Below are positions 1-5,979 of a stretch of 6,830 nucleotides of DNA, piece after piece (position 1 is the first letter of the stretch; every line of letters begins with the position of its first letter). Both the position numbers and the translations under genes were made by a program. The notes under the pieces are model-generated. The model did not search any database, was not told the DNA's origin, and was given only the letters and a program-made list of their open reading frames with translations. Source of the stretch: Bacteroidales bacterium (GTDB lineage Bacteria; Bacteroidota; Bacteroidia; Bacteroidales; UBA12481); contig JAGHDB010000180.1 in NCBI GenBank assembly GCA_021160155.1, positions 1 to 6,830 on the forward strand. Reading direction: 5' to 3'.

Positions 1-638
1 TCCCAGGGTTTTAAATGATATTCATAAAAACCATCATACCGGCCGCAGGCGACATAAGCCAGGTCTATGGCTGCCGATCCCAACCGGCGAACCCCGTGGC
101 TCACCTCCATGAAAGTCTGAAGACTTTCCATGTAAGAGTCAATCAAACTGAAATCCGTGTATGGAAATCCGGTAGCAATTAACGCACTGCTGAGCCTGTT
201 ACAGGTACTTACCTGTATTCTTTGATTATTTAACCAGGCTCCGTTTCCCGAAGATGCGGCAAAACATTCATCCTGCACCGGATCATAAACCACACCGATG
301 ACCAATTCATCTTTATCCATTAAGGCGATACTGATACAAAAGGGGATAACTCCATGAATGAAATTAGTGGTACCATCCAACGGATCTATTATCCAGTTAA
401 ATCGCTCTCCTTTTTTTGTGGAAGTACCCTCTTCAGCAATGAAACCCGATTCGGGCAATAAATTCGAAAGAGCTTCAACTAGTTGATGTTCAGAAGATTT
501 ATCCACTCTGGTGACAAAATCCATTTGTCCCTTAACCTCAATCTGTAAATCCTGCATGGATCCAAGCTGGGATTTTAGGTATTGCCCGGTGGTTTTTGTC
601 AGCGAGACGACTGACTCGGTCAGGGAACGATAGTCCAT
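1..638 (-). CDS. Inositol monophosphatase family protein (SuhB-like), C-terminus cut by window edge
   Basis: This gene is read from ATG at 638-636, and 212 codons are visible before the left edge. The family is Mg2+-dependent phosphatases that hydrolyse myo-inositol phosphates or related sugar phosphates in the cytosol. Visible signatures are the acidic pair in IAEEG (residues 67-71), the main metal-binding motif DPLDGTTNF (85-93), and the block RRLGSAAIDLAYVACGRYDG (184-203) typical of IMPases. The last visible codons read LKPW, exactly where the second metal motif WDxAAG should begin, so only about 50 residues are missing from a normal length of about 260-270. The frame is intact. It lies 20 bp after the mtaB stop on the same strand and is probably the last visible gene of a phoH-mtaB operon. 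The start is the only sensible one; no Shine-Dalgarno is seen, as usual in Bacteroidota. The substrate cannot be fixed from sequence: E. coli SuhB also acts in rRNA antitermination, and relatives include fructose-1,6-bisphosphatases and CysQ. Family is sure, exact role is not. Confidence 0.93.
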   Translation of the reverse strand, partial: MDYRSLTESVVSLTKTTGQYLKSQLGSMQDLQIEVKGQMDFVTRVDKSSEHQLVEALSNLLPESGFIAEEGTSTKKGERFNWIIDPLDGTTNFIHGVIPFCISIALMDKDELVIGVVYDPVQDECFAASSGNGAWLNNQRIQVSTCNRLSSALIATGFPYTDFSLIDSYMESLQTFMEVSHGVRRLGSAAIDLAYVACGRYDGFYEYHLKPW

Positions 639-658
639 TTTCTTGTTTAATTTAAAGA

Positions 659-1963
659 TTATCTGTTCTTTGCGTTAAGCAACACACCGGCCATCTTTTG
701 GTCCTGCCTTTGTCTGGTAATGGTTACTTCCGCTTCATGGTGCAGCAGTGTTTCATCGAAAGGTACTGCCACTTCAACATAATTTTCACTCCATCCGGTC
801 ATGTGACCGTCTGGTAAAATATGCTCAAAGATAACGGTTTTGTCAGTTCCCGCCTGCGACAGGTAAAACTTGTTTTTTATTTTTGAGGCTAAATCGTGCA
901 TGATTCTGCTGCGTTCATGACGTACTTCGTGTGGTACCTGGTCAGGCAGCTCTGCAGCAGGAGTTCCGGGACGCTCGCTGTAGGTGAATACATGTAAATA
1001 GGAGAGCGGTAACGATTCAACAAATTCCCGGGTTTGTTTGAAATCATCATCGGTCTCCCCCGGAAATCCGACTATGAGATCGGCTCCAACAGAAGCATCA
1101 GGTAACAGTTCTTTGATACGATTGACCCGTTCACGAAATAAACCGGTGGCGTACCTGCGTTTCATCAATTTCAGGATTTTATCGGTGCCCGACTGCAACG
1201 GCAGGTGAAAATGGGGGGCTATTCGTTTTGATTCTGCAATAAACCGGATGAGGTCATTATTCAGGAGGTTCGGTTCAATAGAGGAGATTCGGAACCTTAA
1301 TATTTGTTCTACCTGGTCAAGTTGTTGCAGGAGATTATAGAAGCTTTCTTTAGTGGAACGGCCAAAATCTCCTACATTCACTCCCGTAAGCACAATCTCA
1401 CGTATTCCCTTCTTTGAGATAGTCTCAGCCTGAGTTATCAGACTGGCAATTGACGGGTTACGGCTTCTGCCTCTTGCCTTTGGTATCGTACAGTACGTGC
1501 ATACATAATCGCATCCGTCCTGGATTTTCAGAAATGAACGGGTGCGCTCTCCCTCTGAGTGTGCCGGGTGAAAAGTAGTGTTGTCCATCACATGACCCAC
1601 CTGAATGATCGGATCTTCCTGTTTTGTGTATGACCTTAAAAGAGCGGGCAGATTGAACTTTTCATGTGTGCCCAGAACCAGGTTAACCCCTTTCCATGAT
1701 GCAACTTCAAGCGGATCTAACTGGGCCTCGCATCCCATGGCAACAATAATACCCTCCGGTGAACTTCTTATTGCCTTATGAATGGTCTGCCGGGTTTTCC
1801 GTTCGGCCGTACCGGTGACACTGCAGGTATGTACAATGGTTATATTCGCCTGGGTTCCGAATGGTACGCGCTGATATCCTTCAGACTCTAATACTCTTCC
1901 GATTTCAGAGCTTTCGGAGAAATTTAGTTTGCATCCGAGTGTATAGATAGCAACTGTTTTCAA
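659..1963 (-). CDS. mtaB: tRNA (N6-L-threonylcarbamoyladenosine(37)-C2)-methylthiotransferase MtaB
   Basis: This is a radical-SAM enzyme that adds a methylthio group to t6A at position 37 of tRNAs reading ANN codons, giving ms2t6A. The 434-residue chain has the full MiaB/MtaB architecture. An N-terminal domain carries three cysteines for one 4Fe-4S cluster (C11 in TLGCKLN, C47 in HTCSVT, C78 in AMGCEAQ). The radical-SAM core holds C151, C155 and C158 in GCDYVCTYCTIPKARGR. The motif FTYSERPGTPA (326-336) and a C-terminal TRAM-type RNA-binding region (about 370-430) follow. The TLGCKLNFSE opening and overall length favour MtaB over MiaB or RimO. The start is TTG at 1963-1961: an in-frame TAG lies five codons upstream, no ATG or GTG falls between, and the first internal Met (76) would delete two cluster cysteines. 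It sits 25 bp after the phoH-family stop and 20 bp before the IMPase gene, so co-transcription is likely. Confidence 0.95.
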   Translation of the reverse strand: MKTVAIYTLGCKLNFSESSEIGRVLESEGYQRVPFGTQANITIVHTCSVTGTAERKTRQTIHKAIRSSPEGIIVAMGCEAQLDPLEVASWKGVNLVLGTHEKFNLPALLRSYTKQEDPIIQVGHVMDNTTFHPAHSEGERTRSFLKIQDGCDYVCTYCTIPKARGRSRNPSIASLITQAETISKKGIREIVLTGVNVGDFGRSTKESFYNLLQQLDQVEQILRFRISSIEPNLLNNDLIRFIAESKRIAPHFHLPLQSGTDKILKLMKRRYATGLFRERVNRIKELLPDASVGADLIVGFPGETDDDFKQTREFVESLPLSYLHVFTYSERPGTPAAELPDQVPHEVRHERSRIMHDLASKIKNKFYLSQAGTDKTVIFEHILPDGHMTGWSENYVEVAVPFDETLLHHEAEVTITRQRQDQKMAGVLLNAKNR

Positions 1964-1988
1964 CTTGGGACCTGTCTAGATACAAACT

Positions 1989-3317
1989 TTACAATAAGTT
2001 ACTGGCCAGTTCAGCCAGGTGGCTTCGTTCACCGTGAATCAGATTAATGTGGGTGAATACATCCTGACCTTTCAGTTTTTCAGTAAGATAGGACAAACCA
2101 TTAGATTTTGTGTCCAGGTAAGGACTGTCAATTTGTTGCACATCACCGGTGAAAACAATTTTAGTTCCTTCACCAGCCCTGGTAATAATGGTCTTGACTT
2201 CATGGGGGGTCAGGTTTTGTGCCTCATCCACAATAAAAAAAACTTTACTCAGACTTCTTCCGCGGATGTATGCCAGGGGAGTAATCACCAGTTTTTCATC
2301 CTGAAGTAACTGATCGATCTTCAGAAATTCTTTGCTTCTCGGGTCAAACTGATGCCGGATGACCGAAAGATTATCAAAGAGTGGTTGCATATAGGGCTCA
2401 ATCTTTTCGTGAGCATCTCCCGGAAGAAATCCCATGTCTCTGTTACCCAATGGAATAACCGGTCGTGCCAAATATATCTGATGGTAGTTCCTCCGCTGCT
2501 GCAAGGCTGCAGCCAGTGCCAGCAGAGTTTTACCCGTACCGGCTTTCCCTGTGATACTGACCAATTGGATATCGGGTTGAGTTAAAGCATCCAGTGTGAT
2601 TGTTTGTTCGGCATTCCGGGGCTCTATGCCATAACATTTCTGTTTCTGAACCACATGGAGCGCATTGGTGCGGATATCATACATCGCAAGCGCAGTTGAA
2701 TGATTCCCTTTCAGGATCATGTATTGATTGGCCTTGAACTCTACCGGATGGCTGAATTCTTCTAATGCAATGCCGTCGGTAGATTGGTATAGCTTATTGA
2801 TCAGATCATCACTTATCTGGTCTATGACCGGTAACCCTTCATACAGATATTCAAGGTTATTAACCTGCCCGGCCAGATAATCCTGTGCCGTTAATCCCAA
2901 TGCTTTAGCTTTGATTCTCAGATTGATGTCTTTGGTAACCAGGATTACCTGCTTGTCGGGATTCTTATGCCGTGCATAATCTGCTATGGCCAGGATTCGG
3001 TGATCGGGGATCCGCTCCTGAAATGATTCTTCCATTTCGCGAGAGAAGGGCTTGCCTGTTTCAATATATAAACGTCCCAGTCCCTTGCCCAAACTGATCC
3101 CTTCGGTAAATAGTGCTTCGCCGGCTAACCTGTCTAATTCCCTCACAAATTCACGGGCCTGAAAATTAATCAAGTCATTGCCTTTCTTGAATTTATCCAG
3201 TTCTTCGAGGACGGTAATCGGTAAAATGATGTCATTTTCTTCAAATTGGTAGATACATTTGTAGTCATGTAAAAGCACATTCGTATCCAGGACAAAAATT
3301 TTTTTAATAGCAACCAT
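1989..3317 (-). CDS. PIN domain-PhoH family ATPase (PhoH2/YlaK-like)
   Basis: This 442-residue protein joins an N-terminal PIN nuclease domain to a C-terminal PhoH P-loop ATPase. PIN features are FVLDTNVLLHD with D11, the acidic helix VLEELDKF (E38/E39), D105 in PDHRILAIA and D130 in LVTKDINLRIKA, so the acidic metal-binding set looks complete. A linker region of about 160-235 follows. The ATPase has Walker A GKAGTGKT (257-264), the PhoH block RPVIPLGNRDMGFLPGD (285-301), IRGRSL (351-356), Walker B FFIVDEAQN (360-368) and the TGDVQQID segment (390-397), ending with the usual GERSHLAELASNLL. Mycobacterial PhoH2 of this architecture is an RNA helicase/RNase; the same type of activity is inferred here. 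It is a cytosolic protein with no signal peptide or membrane segment. The start is ATG at 3317-3315. It heads the minus-strand cluster and is divergent from folC. No small upstream antitoxin-like gene, as paired with phoH2 in mycobacteria, is present. Confidence 0.93.
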   Translation of the reverse strand: MVAIKKIFVLDTNVLLHDYKCIYQFEENDIILPITVLEELDKFKKGNDLINFQAREFVRELDRLAGEALFTEGISLGKGLGRLYIETGKPFSREMEESFQERIPDHRILAIADYARHKNPDKQVILVTKDINLRIKAKALGLTAQDYLAGQVNNLEYLYEGLPVIDQISDDLINKLYQSTDGIALEEFSHPVEFKANQYMILKGNHSTALAMYDIRTNALHVVQKQKCYGIEPRNAEQTITLDALTQPDIQLVSITGKAGTGKTLLALAAALQQRRNYHQIYLARPVIPLGNRDMGFLPGDAHEKIEPYMQPLFDNLSVIRHQFDPRSKEFLKIDQLLQDEKLVITPLAYIRGRSLSKVFFIVDEAQNLTPHEVKTIITRAGEGTKIVFTGDVQQIDSPYLDTKSNGLSYLTEKLKGQDVFTHINLIHGERSHLAELASNLL

Positions 3318-3327
3318 TGAATAAGAA

Positions 3328-3360
3328 TTTTGAGTGGGTTAAGATACTAAACTATATTTG
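3328..3360 (+). promoter_or_regulatory. Candidate Bacteroidota sigma-A promoter for folC
   Basis: The -7 element TATATTTG at 3353-3360 is a full match to the Bacteroidota consensus TAnnTTTG. A -33 element TTTTG lies at 3328-3332, with 20 bp between it and the -7 box, close to the usual spacing. Transcription would begin near 3364-3368, giving a 5' leader of roughly 11-15 nt before the ATG at 3379. This also rules out the in-frame TTG at 3358, which lies inside the -7 box, as the folC start. The match is read by eye and not supported by expression data. Confidence 0.6.
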
Positions 3361-3375
3361 TATAACCTTCACAAA
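3347..3375 (-). promoter_or_regulatory. Weak candidate promoter for the phoH-mtaB-IMPase operon
   Basis: On the minus strand, TTTG at 3375-3372 is followed after 17 bp by TAGTTTAG at 3354-3347, one mismatch from TAnnTTTG. It would start transcription around 3343, about 25 nt before the ATG at 3317. It shares two base pairs with the -7 box of the folC promoter candidate. With one mismatch and short spacing this is tentative, although a promoter must lie in or beside this region because phoH is the first gene of its strand. Confidence 0.25.
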
Positions 3376-3378
3376 GAA

Positions 3379-4668
3379 ATGAATTACAAAGAGACAACAG
3401 ATTGGCTGTTCAGTCATCTCCCCATGTACCAGAGAGTGGGTAAAGCGGCCTATAAAGCTGATCTTGAGATCACACTGAAACTGGATAAATTAATGGGTCA
3501 TCCACACCGTAAATTTCGTTCCATTCATGTGGCCGGTACCAATGGCAAAGGATCTGTATGCCATATGATTGCTTCGGTTTTGCAACAAGCCGGATATCAG
3601 ACCGGTTTGTACACTTCACCTCATCTGAAAGATTTCAGGGAACGAATCAGAATTAATGGTCAACCGGTGAGCCAAAAAGAGGTGGTGAGTTTTGTTACGA
3701 AGTATCAAAGCGTTTTCGAGGAGTTACAACCCTCCTTTTTTGAGATGACCGTTGCAATGGCTTTTGAGCTGTTTGTGCAGAATGAGGTTGAAGTGGCTGT
3801 AATTGAAACCGGTATGGGCGGCAGACTCGACTCAACCAATATCATAGATCCTGAAATCTCGGTGATCACCAATATCGGGTTTGATCATACCGAATTTTTA
3901 GGTACCAGTCTCGGAAAAATTGCCGGCGAAAAAGCGGGTATCATTAAAGACGGTGTTCCCGTAGTAGTAGGGGAGAAAAACCGGCATACCCGCAAAGTTT
4001 TTGAAGCAATTGCCCGTGAACACCAGGCCCCCCTCTATTTTGCGAATGATTATTTTCAGATACCGGCCTCAATAGTGATTCCCGAAAGCAGACAGTATTT
4101 TCAGGTGAACCGGGGTGGCCGGATTGTTTTTCCCGAATTGTGGAGCGACCAGCTAAGCATTACCCAACGTAAAAATCTCCCCGTGGTTCTGGAAGTACTG
4201 GATCTAATGCGTATTCAGGGATGGTCCGTTCAGGATGACGACCTGTATAACGGACTGGCACGTGTGAAAGAGAATACCGGATTCAAAGGCAGATGGGAGG
4301 TGGTATCAAGAAACCCAATGGTTGTATTTGATACGGGTCACAATATTCATGGCATCCGGCAGGTCTTGTTGCAAATTCGCCAAACACGCTTCAAACAGTT
4401 GCATTTTGTATATGGAACAGTGGCAGATAAAAAGATTGATGATATTTTACGTATTCTTCCAAAGAAGGCAAAATATTATTTTACGCAGGCAGCTATACCA
4501 CGTTCGCTGGATGTAAAATTGCTGGCTGCAAAAGCGGCTTTTTATGGATTAAAGGGATCAATTCATGAAACTGTAGCAGAGGCTGTTGTGGCGGCAAAAA
4601 AAGCTGCTGAGCCTGACGATCTGGTTTTGATAGGCGGAAGTACCTACGTGGTGGGGGAGGGGATGTAA
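3379..4668 (+). CDS. folC: Bifunctional folylpolyglutamate synthase/dihydrofolate synthase
   Basis: FolC is an ATP-dependent ligase that adds glutamate to dihydropteroate to make dihydrofolate and then lengthens the polyglutamate tail of folates in the cytosol. The 429-residue chain starts MNYKETTDWLFSHLPMYQRV, the usual opening of the Bacteroidota form. The Mur-ligase-type P-loop is AGTNGKGSV (52-60). Further signatures are YTSPHLKDFRERI (78-90), ETGMGGRLDSTN (143-154), TNIGFDHTEFLG (164-175), GEKAGIIK (183-190, with the lysine expected to be carbamylated), FDTGHN in the C-terminal domain (317-322) and the final GGSTYVVGE. The start is ATG at 3379. An in-frame TTG at 3358 would add seven residues but lies inside the predicted -7 box. 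The chain stops two or three residues after GGSTYVVGE, a little short, but all motifs are present. Whether both synthase activities are kept cannot be told from sequence. kynU follows 39 bp downstream. Confidence 0.95.
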   Translation: MNYKETTDWLFSHLPMYQRVGKAAYKADLEITLKLDKLMGHPHRKFRSIHVAGTNGKGSVCHMIASVLQQAGYQTGLYTSPHLKDFRERIRINGQPVSQKEVVSFVTKYQSVFEELQPSFFEMTVAMAFELFVQNEVEVAVIETGMGGRLDSTNIIDPEISVITNIGFDHTEFLGTSLGKIAGEKAGIIKDGVPVVVGEKNRHTRKVFEAIAREHQAPLYFANDYFQIPASIVIPESRQYFQVNRGGRIVFPELWSDQLSITQRKNLPVVLEVLDLMRIQGWSVQDDDLYNGLARVKENTGFKGRWEVVSRNPMVVFDTGHNIHGIRQVLLQIRQTRFKQLHFVYGTVADKKIDDILRILPKKAKYYFTQAAIPRSLDVKLLAAKAAFYGLKGSIHETVAEAVVAAKKAAEPDDLVLIGGSTYVVGEGM

Positions 4669-4669
4669 A

Positions 4670-4704
4670 GGCAGAAGGCTAAGGTCCAAAGACTAAAGAC
4701 TAAA
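4670..4704 (+). repeat. Degenerate 7-bp tandem repeat in the folC-kynU spacer
   Basis: The spacer between the folC stop and the kynU ATG is almost wholly a heptad repeat. Two exact GACTAAA units (4691-4697, 4698-4704) are preceded by GTCCAAA (4684-4690) and GGCTAAG (4677-4683), and more weakly by GGCAGAA (4670-4676). The array ends three bases before the kynU start codon. It has no inverted symmetry or T-run, so it is not an intrinsic terminator. No Shine-Dalgarno sequence is visible in it. Confidence 0.6.
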
Positions 4705-4707
4705 GAT

Positions 4708-5979
4708 ATGGATATGATGAAGCTTGCCCGGGTTTTAGACCGGGAGGATCCGTTGGCGGGTTATCGTAATGAATTTGTAGCTGAAGATCCTAATCTGATT
4801 TACCTGGATGGGAATTCACTTGGCCGGTTACCGAAAAAAACAGTCGAAGTAATCAACCATACGATTACCGAAGAGTGGGGTAACAGATTGATCAGGGGAT
4901 GGAACGAAGAGTGGATGGGAGTGACTGACAGGATGGGTGCGAAGATTGCCCAACTGATTGGTGCCCGGCCGGATGAGGTAATTCTCACCGATACAACTTC
5001 TGTTAACCTGTTTAAACTGGCTTATGCCATACTGAAATTACAGGAATCCAGGCGTCAAATCGTAAGTGATGAATTGAATTTTCCTTCTGACCTCTATATT
5101 TTGCAGGGGCTGGCGGATATTTTTAATCAAGGGCATATCATCAAATTGGCTCGGAGTGAGGATGGAATTACTATTCCCGAAAATTCTCTATTAAACCTGG
5201 TTAATGCTCATACTGCCCTCGTAACAGTGACACACGTTTGTTTTAAAAGCTCTTTTATGTATAATATGGAAACCGTTACACGCCGGGTTCATGGCCACGG
5301 TGCTATGATTATCTGGGACTTAAGTCATGCGACGGGCGCGGTTCCGGTTGATCTGAATGGTTCGCACGCAGATATGGCAGTAGGATGCACCTATAAATAT
5401 CTCAATGGCGGACCCGGCTCGATTGCCTATTTATACGTCAGAAAAGATTTACAGAAACAGTTATTCAATCCCATCCGGGGTTGGTTCGCCGATGCCAATC
5501 CTTTTGAGTTTCAACTGGATTTTCGCCCTGCCAATGATATCCATCGCTTCCAGGTTTCTTCGCCTCCAGTTCTGTCTGCCAAAGCCATTGAACCGGGTGT
5601 TGACCTTCTGCTGCATGCAGGGATGGGTGCTGTTCGGAAGAAAAGTGTCCGGCTGACTCAATACCTGATTGACTGTTTTGATAAATGGCTGAAACCTGTT
5701 GGTTTTTCGTTAGGATCTCCACGGAATCCCGACTACCGGGGTTCACACGTATCCATCCGGCATTCTGAAGCTTTCAGGATCAGCCAGGTATTAATCCATC
5801 CGCCGGATGGTGAAGTAATCATCATACCGGACTTCAGGGCTCCGGATAATATACGGCTCGGACTGGCACCGCTGTATAATTCTTTTGAGGAGGTATGCCG
5901 CACTATGCTTCGGATCAGGGAGATTGTAGATAAAAAGTTATATGAACAGGTATCACCGGATCCGGGCAAAGTGACCTAA
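4708..5979 (+). CDS. kynU: Kynureninase
   Basis: KynU is a PLP-dependent hydrolase of aminotransferase fold type I that cleaves L-kynurenine to anthranilate plus alanine, or 3-hydroxykynurenine to 3-hydroxyanthranilate plus alanine. The latter feeds de novo NAD synthesis from tryptophan. The 423-residue length is normal. Visible family marks are DPLAGYRNEF (14-23), IYLDGNSLGRLP (31-42), WNEEWMG (65-71), LTDTTSVNLFKL (93-104), SDELNFPSDLY (120-130), WDLSHATGAVPVD (203-215, with the PLP-ring aspartate D204), CTYKYLNGGPG (227-237, with the Schiff-base lysine K230), NPIRGWF (254-260) and RGSHVSIRH (344-352). The start is taken as the first ATG; in-frame ATGs at codons 3 and 4 are equally possible and differ trivially. 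It lies 39 bp after folC on the same strand with no obvious promoter between, so co-transcription is likely. No other kynurenine-pathway gene is in the window. Its 3' end overlaps the convergent SIS-domain gene by 4 bp. Confidence 0.96.
   Translation: MDMMKLARVLDREDPLAGYRNEFVAEDPNLIYLDGNSLGRLPKKTVEVINHTITEEWGNRLIRGWNEEWMGVTDRMGAKIAQLIGARPDEVILTDTTSVNLFKLAYAILKLQESRRQIVSDELNFPSDLYILQGLADIFNQGHIIKLARSEDGITIPENSLLNLVNAHTALVTVTHVCFKSSFMYNMETVTRRVHGHGAMIIWDLSHATGAVPVDLNGSHADMAVGCTYKYLNGGPGSIAYLYVRKDLQKQLFNPIRGWFADANPFEFQLDFRPANDIHRFQVSSPPVLSAKAIEPGVDLLLHAGMGAVRKKSVRLTQYLIDCFDKWLKPVGFSLGSPRNPDYRGSHVSIRHSEAFRISQVLIHPPDGEVIIIPDFRAPDNIRLGLAPLYNSFEEVCRTMLRIREIVDKKLYEQVSPDPGKVT

Noticed and set aside
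108..132. Inverted repeat GAAAGTCT-GA-AGACTTTC with flanking CAT/ATG
   Set aside because: It lies inside the IMPase coding region with a loop too short to be a full hairpin, no T-run follows, and it encodes ordinary family sequence. It is most likely chance.
2019..2585. Open frames on the plus strand opposite the phoH-family gene
   Set aside because: Their translations have no recognisable domain and lie wholly antisense to a well-conserved protein, so they are shadows.
3358..3378. In-frame TTG start for folC giving a seven-residue N-terminal extension
   Set aside because: The codon lies inside the predicted -7 box, and the protein opening typical of the family begins at the ATG at 3379.
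1989..3378. Toxin-antitoxin module built on the PIN domain of the PhoH protein
   Set aside because: There is no small antitoxin gene upstream; the next gene is the divergent folC, and the PIN domain is part of a full PhoH fusion.
5956..5965. CCGGATCCGG palindrome near the end of kynU as a terminator
   Set aside because: It has no loop and no T-run, and sits in coding sequence.
5405..5969. Several short open frames overlapping kynU on both strands
   Set aside because: The kynU frame is intact with all catalytic motifs; these are out-of-frame or antisense shadows with no family features.
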